This document shows, in pieces, positions 1-8,313 of a stretch of DNA of 64,000 nucleotides. This DNA comes from CAWGHZ01 sp963822575 (GTDB lineage: Bacteria; Pseudomonadota; Alphaproteobacteria; MPNO01; DASWLB01), in contig CAWGHZ010000002.1 of the NCBI GenBank assembly GCA_963822575.1, forward strand, positions 124,001 through 188,000. Direction: 5' to 3'. The translations under genes were made by a program, and so were the position numbers. How positions within the stretch are numbered: the first letter of the stretch is position 1; each line of letters begins with the position of its first letter. The notes below the pieces were generated by a model. That model did not search any database, was not told the origin of the DNA, and was given only the letters and a program-made list of their open reading frames with translations.

Positions 1-55
1 GCGGCAGCGCCAGCGGCCGCCGGGGCGGCGCGTCCCCTACCGGCTTCGTCGCCAT
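1..55 (-). CDS. Start of a gene running off the left edge
   Basis: An ATG at 55 on the minus strand opens 18 codons (beginning M-A-T-K-P-V-G-D) to the window edge, 37 bases beyond the ctpA stop. A purine-rich GGACAGG lies just upstream as a possible ribosome site. In many alphaproteobacteria the gene after envC-ctpA encodes a divergent polysaccharide deacetylase; that identity is inferred from position only, because the visible residues carry no domain. It could also be chance, since open frames are common in DNA this GC-rich. Confidence 0.35.
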   Translation of the reverse strand, partial: MATKPVGDAPPRRPLALP

Positions 56-92
56 GGTGCGCCTGTCCGGCCGGCAGTGGCGCGAGGCCCCG

Positions 93-1466
93 TCAGTTGG
101 TCACCCGCGACTGGTAGAGCGCGATGCCGTGGATCAGGTCGAGTGCGCGCTGGAGCTGGTAGTCCTGCGGCGCCTTCTCCTCGGACTCGGCCGCGGTGGC
201 GGAGCCCTCCTTCGGCGCGGGCTTCGCCTTCTCGGCGCCGGGGCCGGGCGTCTTGGCCGGGGCGCCCGGCTCCTTCTCCTTTTCCTTCGCCTTCTCCTTG
301 GCCTTGCCGGCCTCGTCCGGGTTGGCGAGCGCGCCCTTCAGGTCGGCTTCGTGCTGCGACGGCCCGGTCTCGACCACCTCGAGCTTCGCCTGCGGGACGA
401 TGATGTCGGGCTCGATGCCCTTGGCCTGGATCGACCGGCCCGACGGCGTGTAGTAGCGGGCCGTGGTCAGCCGGATGGCGCCGTGGCCGGCGAGCGGGAT
501 GATCGTCTGCACCGAGCCCTTGCCGAACGAGCGGGTGCCCATGATGATTGCGCGCTTGTGGTCCTGCAGCGCGCCGGCGACGATCTCGGACGCGGACGCC
601 GAGCCGCCATTGATCAGCACCACCAGCGGCAGCCCCTTGGCCAGGTCGCCGGGCTTGGCGTTGAAGCGCTGCGAATCCTCCGGCCGGCGCGCGCGGGTGG
701 ACACGATCTCGCCCTTGTCGATGAACGCGTCGGAGACGGCCACCGACTGCTGCAACAACCCGCCCGGGTTGTTGCGCAAATCGAGCACATAGCCCTTCAG
801 ATTGGCGCCGACCTTGTCCTTGATCTTGGAGATCGCCTTCTCCAGCCCGGTCATGGTCTGCTCGTTGAACGAGGTGATGCGGATGTAGCCGATGTCGTCC
901 TCGGTGCGGTAGCGGACCGACTGGATCTTGACCACCGCGCGGGTCAGCGTGACGTCGAACGGCTCGCGCCCGGCGCGCCGGATGGTCAGCACGATGTCGG
1001 AGTTGACCCGGCCGCGCATCTTCTCGACCGCCTCGTTGAGCGTCATGCCCTGGATCGGCTGCTTGTCGAGCGCGACGATCAGGTCGCCGGGCTTCAGGCC
1101 CGCCTTGTAGGCCGGCGTGTCGTCGATCGGCGTCACCACCTTGACGAAGCCGTTCTCCATCGTGACCTCGATGCCGAGCCCGCCGAACTCGCCGCGGGTC
1201 TGCACCTGCATGTCGCGGAAATTCTTGGCGTTGAGGTAGCTCGAATGCGGATCGAGCGACGACAGCATGCCGTTGATGGCATTTTCGATCAGCTTCTCGT
1301 CCGACACCTTGTCGACATAGTCGGCGCGCACCCGCTCGAACACGTCGCCGAACAGGTTGAGTTGCCGGTAGGTGTCGGAGCTGTCGTCCTGGGCCCCGAC
1401 GGGCATCGTCGGCGCCACCATCAGCGCTACCGCGGCGCAAACCGCGAGCACGGTCCTTCGCATCAT
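93..1466 (-). CDS. ctpA: S41 C-terminal processing protease
   Basis: Periplasmic serine protease of the Tsp/CtpA family (457 aa). A signal peptide covers about residues 1-26 (ends VGA-Q), followed by a helical N-terminal part, a PDZ domain (about 95-165) and the S41 catalytic domain. The catalytic pair is visible: Ser291 in GGSASASEI and Lys316 in SFGKGSVQ, with the family spacing of 25 residues. The tail (about 375-430) is rich in Lys, Glu, Pro and Ala and looks disordered. The start at 1466 is chosen because its ATG overlaps the envC stop (ATGA), whereas a longer frame would add 11 non-signal residues. Together with EnvC it probably trims or controls peptidoglycan hydrolases. Confidence 0.95.
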   Translation of the reverse strand: MMRRTVLAVCAAVALMVAPTMPVGAQDDSSDTYRQLNLFGDVFERVRADYVDKVSDEKLIENAINGMLSSLDPHSSYLNAKNFRDMQVQTRGEFGGLGIEVTMENGFVKVVTPIDDTPAYKAGLKPGDLIVALDKQPIQGMTLNEAVEKMRGRVNSDIVLTIRRAGREPFDVTLTRAVVKIQSVRYRTEDDIGYIRITSFNEQTMTGLEKAISKIKDKVGANLKGYVLDLRNNPGGLLQQSVAVSDAFIDKGEIVSTRARRPEDSQRFNAKPGDLAKGLPLVVLINGGSASASEIVAGALQDHKRAIIMGTRSFGKGSVQTIIPLAGHGAIRLTTARYYTPSGRSIQAKGIEPDIIVPQAKLEVVETGPSQHEADLKGALANPDEAGKAKEKAKEKEKEPGAPAKTPGPGAEKAKPAPKEGSATAAESEEKAPQDYQLQRALDLIHGIALYQSRVTN

Positions 1467-2668
1467 CCGTTTACCTTGCTGTTCCTTGCCGCTAGCCACG
1501 GCAAGGGGTTGATCGGCTGCCCCTTGCGGCGCAGCTCGAAATATAAAACGGGCCCGCCGTCCGGCGAACCTTGCATGACCCCGACCGGCTCCCCCGCCAG
1601 CACGGATTGACCGACTTCCGCCTCGATCCGCGCCAGTCCGCCGAGGAGCGCATGATATTCCGCGCCGGACTTGATGATCAATAGCCGCCCATAGCCGTGG
1701 AAGGGCGCGGCGAACACCACCGTCCCGTCGGCCGGCGCGACCACCTGGGCCGCCGGTCGTGTGCGGATCTCGATGCCCTTGGTCCGGCCGCCCATATGGT
1801 CATCCTCGCCGAAACGCTGCGTAATTTCGCCGCGGGCGGGGAGCGCCACGCCGCCGGAAGCGGCCGCAGGCGGGGCCGCGTGCGGCGCCGGTGCCGGTGC
1901 GGGCGCCGGCGCGGGGCGGACCGGGGGCCGCGCCTTGGCGCCGGCCTCGATCCGCGCCAGCAGGTCCTTCAGCGATTTCGCCCGGGCGGCGAGGGTGGCG
2001 GTGCGCTGGGCCTCGGCCCGGCTCTCGGCGCGGTTGCGGTCCTCGATGCGGCCCTTCTCGGCGACCAGCTTGGCGAGGCTTGCCCGCTCGGCGGCAAGCG
2101 CCTTGCCGGCCTCGTCGAGGCGCGTGCGGCGGGCGGCGATGCCGGCGCGCAGCTTGGCGATCTCGTCGAGCTCCGCGCCCAGCGCCTTGGCGCGCCGGTC
2201 GAGCTCGGGCACCGCGGCACGCAGCAGGATGGCGCTGCGCACGGTATCGTTGGGCGAGGTGGGCGCGGCGAGCAGCGCCGCCGGCGGGTTGCGGGCGAGG
2301 CGCTCCAGCGCGCCCAGAAGGGTTGCGAGCCGGCCGCGCGCGGTTTCGAGCGCCTTTGTCCGTGCCGCCTCACGCGTCTCCAGCGTGGCGAGCTCGCCCT
2401 CCAGGTCCGACATCTCGGATTCCCGGTCCTGCGCCTTGCGCGCCACCGCGACCAACTCGGCCCGCAGCCGAGCCGCCTCCGCCGCCAGGGTCTTCGCCTC
2501 CTGGCCCAGTGCCTCGCTTTTCGCGCGGCTTTGGTCGAGCGCCTTCTCGACCTCCTTCAGCCGGTCGTCCACGTCGGCGCGCGCCGGCGGGGCGAGGCTC
2601 GCCGCCGCGATCCAGGCTGCCGCGGCCAGCGCCGCGGGCAGGACCCGTTCAGGCCGAGGCGCGGGCAC
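1463..2668 (-). CDS. envC: EnvC-like murein hydrolase activator
   Basis: Periplasmic protein of 401 aa: signal peptide (1-31, ending PPARA), long coiled coil (about 32-235) rich in Ala, Glu, Arg and Lys, a Pro/Ala linker, then a C-terminal LytM/M23 fold (about 275-390). The zinc ligands of active M23 peptidases are missing: the usual HxxxD position reads GRTKGIEIRT and the second motif reads YHALLGGL. This is the degenerate pattern of EnvC/NlpD activators of amidases, so it is called an activator rather than a peptidase. It overlaps gpmI by 20 bases upstream and ctpA by 4 bases downstream, indicating one operon. Confidence 0.9.
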   Translation of the reverse strand: MPAPRPERVLPAALAAAAWIAAASLAPPARADVDDRLKEVEKALDQSRAKSEALGQEAKTLAAEAARLRAELVAVARKAQDRESEMSDLEGELATLETREAARTKALETARGRLATLLGALERLARNPPAALLAAPTSPNDTVRSAILLRAAVPELDRRAKALGAELDEIAKLRAGIAARRTRLDEAGKALAAERASLAKLVAEKGRIEDRNRAESRAEAQRTATLAARAKSLKDLLARIEAGAKARPPVRPAPAPAPAPAPHAAPPAAASGGVALPARGEITQRFGEDDHMGGRTKGIEIRTRPAAQVVAPADGTVVFAAPFHGYGRLLIIKSGAEYHALLGGLARIEAEVGQSVLAGEPVGVMQGSPDGGPVLYFELRRKGQPINPLPWLAARNSKVNG

Positions 2669-4232
2669 CTTCCGACCGTTTCCCTTCCGACGCGTGGGCG
2701 ATCAGCGACCGGCCGGTCATCTCCGCCGGCTGGTCGAGCCCGATGATCTCGAGCAGCGTGGGCGCCACGTCTGCCAGCCGGCCGTGACGCAGCGCCGCGG
2801 CGTCTTTCGGACCGCCGATCAGCAGCACCGGCACCACGTCGAGCGTGTGGGCGGTGTGCGGCGCGCCGGTAACGGGGTCGCGCATCAGCTCGGCGTTGCC
2901 GTGGTCGGCGGTGATCAGGAGGGCGCCGCCCTCAGCCTTCACCGCCGCTTCCAGCCGGCCGAGGCACTGATCCACGGTCTCGATGGCCTTGATCGCGGCG
3001 TCGAGCTTGCCGGTATGGCCCACCATGTCGGCGTTGGCGTAGTTCACCAGCACGAAGTCGTACTTGCCCGAGCCAATCGCCTCGACCAGCTTGTCGGTCA
3101 CCTCGATGGCCGACATCTCGGGCTTGAGGTCGTAGGTCGCGACCTTGGGCGACGGCACCAGGATGCGGTCCTCGCCGGGAAACGGCGTCTCCTCGCCCCC
3201 GTTGAAGAAGAAGGTGACGTGGGCGTACTTCTCGGTTTCGGCGATGCGGAGCTGCGTCATCCCGGCCTTCGCGACGACCTCGCCCAGTATGTTGGTCAGC
3301 CGTTGGGGCGGAAAGATGGCTGACATGCGCTTGGCCAGCGGCGCGGAATATTCGGCCATGCCGGCAGCGGCGGTGAACTTCACGACGCGGGCGCGGGCGA
3401 ACCCCTCGAACGCGGGCTCCAGCAGCGCGTTGAGGATCTGTCGCGCCCGGTCGCCGCGGAAATTGGCCATCAGCACGCCGTCGCCGTCGGTCATGCCGGC
3501 ATAGCCTTCCAGAACGGTGGGCAGCACGAATTCGTCCGTCTCCCCCCGGTCGTAAGCGAGGGCGACGGCGGCCGGCGCGTCGGGGGCCGCCTTGCCCTTG
3601 GCGTCGACCAGCGCGTCGTAGGCCTTCTCGATCCGGTCCCACCGCTTGTCGCGGTCCATCGCGTAGTAGCGGCCGGAGACCGTGGCCATCCGCACGTGGG
3701 TGAGGTCCGCGGTGTCGGCGAGGAACTTGTCGAGATAGCCCTTGGCGCTCTCGGGCGGCGTGTCGCGCCCGTCAAGGAAGGCGTGCACCGCGACCCGGAC
3801 CCCCGCGCCGTCGAGGATGCGGGCGAGCGCCGCAATGTGGTCCTGCATGGCGTGCACCCCGCCCGGCGACAACAGGCCCATCAAGTGGCAGGTGCCGCCG
3901 GTCTCCTTCAGCTTGGCGACCAGGCCGGTCATCGCGTCGCAGCGGGCGAGCGAGCCGTCGTCCAAGGCCTTCTGGATGCGCAGCAGCTCCTGGTTGACGG
4001 TGCGGCCGGCGCCCAGATTCATGTGGCCGACCTCGGAATTCCCCATCTGGCCGTGCGGCAGCCCGACCTCCTCGTTCGAGGCGTCGAGGAAGGCGTGCGG
4101 GCAGGCCTTCATCATGCGGCGGAAGTTGGGCGCGCGCGCCTCGGCGATGGCGTTGTCTCGCACCTCCTCGCGATGGCCCCAGCCATCCAGGACGCAGAGG
4201 ACAACCGGCCGGGTCTTGGGCTTGAATGGCAT
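2649..4232 (-). CDS. gpmI: 2,3-bisphosphoglycerate-independent phosphoglycerate mutase
   Basis: Cytosolic glycolytic enzyme that interconverts 3- and 2-phosphoglycerate using two Mn ions (527 aa, typical for the family at 510-550). Asp16 in VLDGWGHRE and the phosphorylated Ser66 in GNSEVGHMNLGAG are present, as are DGRDTPP and the C-terminal metal motif TADHGNAE. First gene of a minus-strand operon with envC and ctpA, an order common in alphaproteobacteria. The start ATG at 4232 gives the classic N-terminus with the first beta strand VVLCVLDGW. Confidence 0.97.
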   Translation of the reverse strand: MPFKPKTRPVVLCVLDGWGHREEVRDNAIAEARAPNFRRMMKACPHAFLDASNEEVGLPHGQMGNSEVGHMNLGAGRTVNQELLRIQKALDDGSLARCDAMTGLVAKLKETGGTCHLMGLLSPGGVHAMQDHIAALARILDGAGVRVAVHAFLDGRDTPPESAKGYLDKFLADTADLTHVRMATVSGRYYAMDRDKRWDRIEKAYDALVDAKGKAAPDAPAAVALAYDRGETDEFVLPTVLEGYAGMTDGDGVLMANFRGDRARQILNALLEPAFEGFARARVVKFTAAAGMAEYSAPLAKRMSAIFPPQRLTNILGEVVAKAGMTQLRIAETEKYAHVTFFFNGGEETPFPGEDRILVPSPKVATYDLKPEMSAIEVTDKLVEAIGSGKYDFVLVNYANADMVGHTGKLDAAIKAIETVDQCLGRLEAAVKAEGGALLITADHGNAELMRDPVTGAPHTAHTLDVVPVLLIGGPKDAAALRHGRLADVAPTLLEIIGLDQPAEMTGRSLIAHASEGKRSEGARASA

Positions 4233-4249
4233 GGCGCGTTTATATCCTG

Positions 4250-4262
4250 AACGCCAGGCGTT
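4250..4262. promoter_or_regulatory. Perfect palindrome in the gpmI/GST divergent promoter region
   Basis: AACGCC-A-GGCGTT, six-base arms around one base, 18 bases upstream of the gpmI start codon and within the 99-base gap shared with the divergent transferase gene. It could be an operator for either gene or part of a hairpin in the gpmI leader. No regulator can be assigned. Confidence 0.3.
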
Positions 4263-4331
4263 AGGAATCCGTTATCCGCGCGCCGCCCCGTTTCGTGGCA
4301 CACTCCGGGCTGCGAACCCAGGGAGGGGCCC

Positions 4332-5087
4332 ATGCTCGAGCTCTACAACTTCCCCATGTCCACCTGCAGCCAGAAGGTGCGGATCGTCCTCGCCGAGAAG
4401 GGGCTGGACTGGGTCGACCGGCGGATCGAGTCGGGCGAGCATCTGAAGCCCGAGTATCTCGCCCTCAACCCCAACGGGGTGGTGCCGACCCTGGTGCATG
4501 ACGGAACCCCGATCGTCGATTCCTCGGTGATCTGCGAATATCTGGACGAAATGTTCCCGCAGAATTCGACCACCCCGCCGACGGCCCTCGGCCGCGCCAG
4601 GATGCGCGCCTGGCTCCGCTATATCGAGGAGGTGCCGACGCCCGCCGTGCGCTACCCCTCGTTCAACCGGGTGCTGGTCAAGAACTTGCAGAGGCTCTCG
4701 AAGGCCGAGTTCGATCGCCAGGCCGACATCCGCCCTCTGCGCAAGCATTTCTACCACCGGATGGGCCAGACCGGCTTTCCGAAGGAGGACCTCGACAACG
4801 CCATCGAGGACATCCAGAACACCATCGAGCGGATGGAGAAGGCGCTCGCCGCGGACGGCGGGCCATGGATTCTCGGCACGCAGTTCACTTTGGTCGACGT
4901 CTGCCTGGTGCCAACCATCGACCGGATGGAGGACCTCGGCTACGCCCATATGTGGGAGCGGGGCTTTCCGCGCGTGACGGCGTGGTGGGCCGCGATCAAG
5001 GCACGCCCGTCCTATGCCGCGACATACTACAAGGGCGCCCGCTTCTCCGACGCCTACGCCGAGATCATGAACCCGTCCGCGGCGTGA
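4332..5087 (+). CDS. Glutathione S-transferase family protein
   Basis: Protein of 251 aa with an N-terminal thioredoxin-like domain (1-78) and an all-helical C-terminal domain (about 90-235). The N-terminal domain shows the active-site region FPMSTCSQKVR, where Ser10 or Cys12 would contact glutathione, the cis-proline NGVVPTL, and the gamma-glutamyl-binding DSSVI. The C-terminal domain is longer than in basic bacterial GSTs, resembling the tau/omega-like or reductive-dehalogenase-like groups. Substrate unknown. Preceded by GGGAGGGGCCC, a good ribosome site. It is divergent from gpmI and followed by a palindromic repeat. Confidence 0.85.
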   Translation: MLELYNFPMSTCSQKVRIVLAEKGLDWVDRRIESGEHLKPEYLALNPNGVVPTLVHDGTPIVDSSVICEYLDEMFPQNSTTPPTALGRARMRAWLRYIEEVPTPAVRYPSFNRVLVKNLQRLSKAEFDRQADIRPLRKHFYHRMGQTGFPKEDLDNAIEDIQNTIERMEKALAADGGPWILGTQFTLVDVCLVPTIDRMEDLGYAHMWERGFPRVTAWWAAIKARPSYAATYYKGARFSDAYAEIMNPSAA

Positions 5088-5097
5088 GCCCGCCCAT

Positions 5098-5218
5098 TTT
5101 TCCGTTCGTCCTGCTGAGCGCCCCGAAAGGGGCGCGTCTCGAAGGACGAAGCCCCGAGACCTCGTCGCTTCGCCCTTCGACACGCCCGCTTCGCGGGCTC
5201 CTCAGGGCGAACGGAAAA
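5098..5218. repeat. Intergenic palindromic repeat, family B copy 1
   Basis: A 121-base element with perfect 11-base terminal inverted repeats (TTTTCCGTTCG ... CGAACGGAAAA). It contains a strong inner hairpin GCGCCCC-GAAA-GGGGCGC followed by GTCTCGAAGG, and a second CCCGC-TTC-GCGGG stem-loop. A related pair of elements lies at 43549-43667, sharing CCGTTCGTCCT and GGGCGCGTCTCGAAGG. It occupies almost the whole gap between two same-strand genes and could act as an RNA 3' stabiliser or attenuator. REP-like, non-coding. Confidence 0.85.
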
Positions 5219-5240
5219 GGTGGTGACGGCAAATCCTCGC

Positions 5241-6521
5241 ATGACTGAGCGCGGCGCCAGCGTGCGGGCGCAGGCCGCCTGGTGCTTCTACGACTGGGCG
5301 AACTCGGCCTTCCCGACAGTCATCGTCACCTTCGTCTTCGCCGCCTACTTCACCCAGGCGGTCGCGCCGACGCCCGCGGAGGGGACCGCCGCCTGGGGCT
5401 GGGCGGTCGCGGCCTCGGCGCTGGCGATCGCGGTGGCGAGCCCGGTCGTCGGCGCCATCGCCGACGCGAGCGGGCGGCGCAAGCCTTGGCTCGCCGGGTT
5501 CAGCATCGCCTGTGCCGGGCTCACGGCCGCGCTCTGGTTCGTCGCGCCGCACCCGTCCTACGAGAGGCTCGCCCTCGTGCTGTTCGCGCTCGCCAACGCG
5601 GCGTTCGAGCTCGGCACCGTGTTCTACAACGCGATGCTGCCGGGCCTCGCCCCGCCCGACCGGGTGGGGCGTCTCTCCGGCTGGGGCTGGGGGCTCGGCT
5701 ATGCCGGCGGGCTCGTCTGCCTGGTCGTGGTGCTGTTCGGGCTGGTCGAGCCCAAAATTCCGCCGTTCGGGCTCGACAAGGGCGAGGCCGAGCCCGTCCG
5801 CGCCGCGGCGTTGCTGACCGCCGCCTGGTTCGCCGCCTTCGCCGCGCCGATTTTCCTATTCACCCCGGACGCGCCCGCGACCGGCGTCGGGCTCGGCCGT
5901 GCGGTGGGGCAGGGGCTGCGGGCCCTCGCCGACACGTTCCGACGGGTGCGCGACTACCGCGTCATCGCGCGGTTCCTGCTGGCCAAATTGTTCTACATCG
6001 ACGGGCTGAACACTTTGTTCGCCTTCGGCGGCATCTACGCCGCCGGGTCGTTCGGCATGACCACCGACGAGATCGTGATGTTCGGCATCGCGCTCAACGT
6101 CACCGCCGGGCTGGGCGCGGCCGGCTTCGCCTGGATCGACGATTGGATCGGCGCCAAGCGCACCATCCTTATTGCGCTCGTGGGCGTGATGGTGTTCGGC
6201 GCACCGCTACTTCTGATCCACGGCAAGGCGTGGTTCTGGGCGCTGGCGCTGCCGCTCGGCGTGTTCTTCGGACCGGCCCAGGCGGCCAGCCGCTCGCTGA
6301 TGGCACGCCTCGCGCCAGAGGCGCTGCGCACCGAGATGTTCGGGCTCTCGATGCTCTCCGGCCGGATCACGGCCTTCGCCGGCCCGGCCGTGCTCGCCTG
6401 GGCGACGGCGGCGACCGGCTCGCAGCGCGTCGGCATGGCGACGATCCTGGCGTTCGTCGCGCTCGGCCTGGTGCTGCTGCTCGGCGTCCGCGAGCCGGCG
6501 GTCAGTCCGACGCGACGCTGA
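5241..6521 (+). CDS. MFS transporter of the UMF1/Atg22-like family
   Basis: Inner-membrane protein of 426 aa with about 12 hydrophobic segments. The N-terminal signature CFYDWANSAFPTVI is characteristic of the UMF1 (Atg22-like) branch of the major facilitator superfamily, as is GWGWGLGYAGGL near residue 155. Substrate unknown; fungal Atg22 exports amino acids from the vacuole, but transfer of that role is inference. The ATG at 5241 is preferred over a GTG at 5220, which would start inside the repeat element. The 3' end overlaps the convergent solute-binding gene by 20 bases. Confidence 0.85.
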   Translation: MTERGASVRAQAAWCFYDWANSAFPTVIVTFVFAAYFTQAVAPTPAEGTAAWGWAVAASALAIAVASPVVGAIADASGRRKPWLAGFSIACAGLTAALWFVAPHPSYERLALVLFALANAAFELGTVFYNAMLPGLAPPDRVGRLSGWGWGLGYAGGLVCLVVVLFGLVEPKIPPFGLDKGEAEPVRAAALLTAAWFAAFAAPIFLFTPDAPATGVGLGRAVGQGLRALADTFRRVRDYRVIARFLLAKLFYIDGLNTLFAFGGIYAAGSFGMTTDEIVMFGIALNVTAGLGAAGFAWIDDWIGAKRTILIALVGVMVFGAPLLLIHGKAWFWALALPLGVFFGPAQAASRSLMARLAPEALRTEMFGLSMLSGRITAFAGPAVLAWATAATGSQRVGMATILAFVALGLVLLLGVREPAVSPTRR

Positions 6522-7233
6522 GCCGCCCGACCTGGCCGTGCGTCTCGATCAGCCGGGCGATCAGGCCGGACGCGCGCGCCTGCATCACGAAATCGCGCAG
6601 GAAGGCCGCGCCCTTGGCGTTGGCCTTGCCGGTGCCGACCGCCTGCTGGACGGCGGTGAACTTGCCGTCGAGTACACGCGAACCCGGAAGCTTCGCCGCG
6701 TCGGCGATGAGCGCCGGGCGCAGCCCCGCCAGCGCGTCGAGCTTGTCCTTGACGAACATCTCCGATGCCGCGGCGATGCCCTTCGCGCGCACCAGTTCGG
6801 CATGCTTCAGGTTGCGCGAGAGGTAAAGATCGTAGGCGCTGCGGGCCGAGATGGCGATGCGCACGCCTGGCCGGTCGACCGCCTCGATGCCGGTCAAAGG
6901 CGAGCCGGCCGGCACCAGGTAGGTCGCCTCGATCTCGACATAGGCCGGGCTGAAGGCGATCTCTTCGGCCCGCTGCGGCTCGTCGGCGATCAGCCCGATG
7001 TCCCACACGCCCTTGTTCGCGGCGTCGGCGAGCTCGCCCGGCGACGCGAAAGTGACGTAGGTGACCCGAACGCCCAGCCGCTCCGCGATGGCGGCGGCAA
7101 GGTCGGGTGAGACGCCCTGGGGCGCGCCGTCGGCCGACTTGCCGGTGACCAGCAGCATGTTGGAGAGGTTGATGCCGGCGCGAAGCGCCCCGGTCGGGGC
7201 GAGCTCTGCGAGAACGTCCTTGTCTGCGGCCAT
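6502..7233 (-). CDS. Family 3 solute-binding protein without signal peptide
   Basis: Protein of 243 aa with the periplasmic-binding-protein type II fold of amino-acid ABC transporters: an opening RAGINLSNMLLVTG strand, a GVSPDLAAAIAERLG helix and a WDIGLIADEPQRAEEI region. The chosen ATG (7233) gives a mature-like N-terminus. Extending to 7344 adds 37 residues that do not look like a secretion signal. Either it is cytosolic or uses a non-standard export route. No ABC permease or ATPase gene lies nearby. It shares a divergent promoter region with the VOC gene. Confidence 0.75.
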   Translation of the reverse strand: MAADKDVLAELAPTGALRAGINLSNMLLVTGKSADGAPQGVSPDLAAAIAERLGVRVTYVTFASPGELADAANKGVWDIGLIADEPQRAEEIAFSPAYVEIEATYLVPAGSPLTGIEAVDRPGVRIAISARSAYDLYLSRNLKHAELVRAKGIAAASEMFVKDKLDALAGLRPALIADAAKLPGSRVLDGKFTAVQQAVGTGKANAKGAAFLRDFVMQARASGLIARLIETHGQVGRLSVASD

Positions 7234-7270
7234 GGGCGCGATCCGATGCGTGGTGGCGGGGAGGTGAACC

Positions 7271-7304
7271 ATCATAGCGTGGGACCGCGCGGCCGCGCTA
7301 TGAT
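7271..7304. promoter_or_regulatory. Symmetrical divergent promoter/operator
   Basis: Perfect 9-base inverted repeat ATCATAGCG (7271-7279) and CGCTATGAT (7296-7304), arms 16 bases apart. Each arm contains TATGAT, one base from the sigma-70 -10 consensus, pointing outward: rightward to the VOC gene (start 7331) and leftward to the solute-binding gene (start 7233). Predicted leaders would be about 20 and 30 bases. No good -35 elements are seen, which would fit activator dependence. Function is inferred from sequence and position. Confidence 0.5.
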
Positions 7305-7330
7305 TTGCCGGGCCAATCGGGAGGGGGACC

Positions 7331-7720
7331 ATGTTCACCCGCATCGACCATGTCGCGCTGCACGTCTCCGACCTTGCGCGCTCCGTCGCGTTCTACGAGC
7401 GGCATTTCGGCTTCGAGGCCTACAACACGCACGACGTGCCGAACGGGCCGCACATCGCCTATCTGCGCAAGGGCGGCACCATCCTCGAGCTGGTCGGGCG
7501 CGGCGAGACCATGGGCGGGTTCCATTTCTGCCTGGGCACCGACGATTTCGACGCCGCCGTCGCGCAGCTCGAAGGGGCGGGGCTCGAATATTTCCAGCGT
7601 CCGCATCCGGTGCCGCCGCGCGGGCCGGGCGAGGAAAACTGGCGCCGCGTGGTATTCTACGGGCCTGACCGCGAGCAGATCGAGATCAGGGGCTGGTCGA
7701 AGGAAAGGCAGGGGGGATGA
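7331..7720 (+). CDS. VOC family (glyoxalase/dioxygenase fold) protein
   Basis: Small 129-aa protein with a single vicinal-oxygen-chelate domain: RIDHVALHVSDLARSVAFY opening strand and helix, GFHFCLGTDDFDAAV at the second beta-alpha unit, and VVFYGPDREQIEIRGW at the end. Candidate metal ligands are His9 (RIDHVAL), His in GFHFC and Glu in EQIEI. Substrate unknown; family members include glyoxalases, epimerases and ring-cleavage enzymes. GGGAGGGGG precedes the ATG. The stop overlaps the universal stress protein start (ATGA), so the two are probably translated together. Confidence 0.85.
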   Translation: MFTRIDHVALHVSDLARSVAFYERHFGFEAYNTHDVPNGPHIAYLRKGGTILELVGRGETMGGFHFCLGTDDFDAAVAQLEGAGLEYFQRPHPVPPRGPGEENWRRVVFYGPDREQIEIRGWSKERQGG

Positions 7721-8250
7721 TCAAGACCATTGTCGTCGCGACCGACGGTTCGGACCACGCGCAGAAGGCGCTGAAGCTCGCCTGCGACCTCGCGACAAAA
7801 TACCGCGCGCGCATGGTGATCGCCCACGCGCTGCTGCGCGACGCGCCGGCGGGCGAGCTGCGCCGCCTCGCCAATATGCGAAAGCTGACCAAGACGCAGC
7901 GCGATCTTCTGGAAGCCTTCGAGGCCGAACCGCAGATGGCCATGGCCTCGGCGGGCGTCGGCGGCGCCTACATCCCGATTCCACCGCCGCGCGAAGTTCT
8001 GGAACCGATCGGGCGCCAAGTGCTTGAGAAGGCCGAGGCGGCGGCGAAAAAGGCCGGCGTCAACCGGGTCAGCACCGTGATGCTGACCGGCGATGCGGCC
8101 GACGCGATCATCGCCCAGGCGAAGAAGGAGAAGGCGGGCATGATCGTGATGGGGAGCCGCGGCTTCGGCGATCTGCGCGGCCTCCTGCTCGGCAGCGTGT
8201 CGCACAAGGTCGCGGCGCACGCCGATTGTACCGTGCTGACGGTGAAGTAG
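7717..8250 (+). CDS. Universal stress protein (UspA family)
   Basis: Cytosolic 177-aa UspA-fold protein. The N-terminal strand IKTIVVATDGSDHAQKAL carries the conserved Asp, and the nucleotide-binding loop appears near the end as GSRGFGDLRGLLLGSVS, fitting G-x2-G-x9-G-S, so ATP binding is expected. It is longer than minimal Usp proteins (about 140 aa) because of an insert around residues 45-85. Translationally coupled to the VOC gene by a 4-base overlap. Confidence 0.9.
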   Translation: MIKTIVVATDGSDHAQKALKLACDLATKYRARMVIAHALLRDAPAGELRRLANMRKLTKTQRDLLEAFEAEPQMAMASAGVGGAYIPIPPPREVLEPIGRQVLEKAEAAAKKAGVNRVSTVMLTGDAADAIIAQAKKEKAGMIVMGSRGFGDLRGLLLGSVSHKVAAHADCTVLTVK

Positions 8251-8313
8251 GGGCCGGTTCCGCGCCGCGCCGAAACGCGCTAACTTCGCCGTGACATTCC
8301 GAGGGACCGGACC

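Noticed and set aside
1463..2668. Active M23 endopeptidase
   Set aside because: The zinc-binding His and Asp residues of M23 enzymes are replaced, so it is called an EnvC-type activator.
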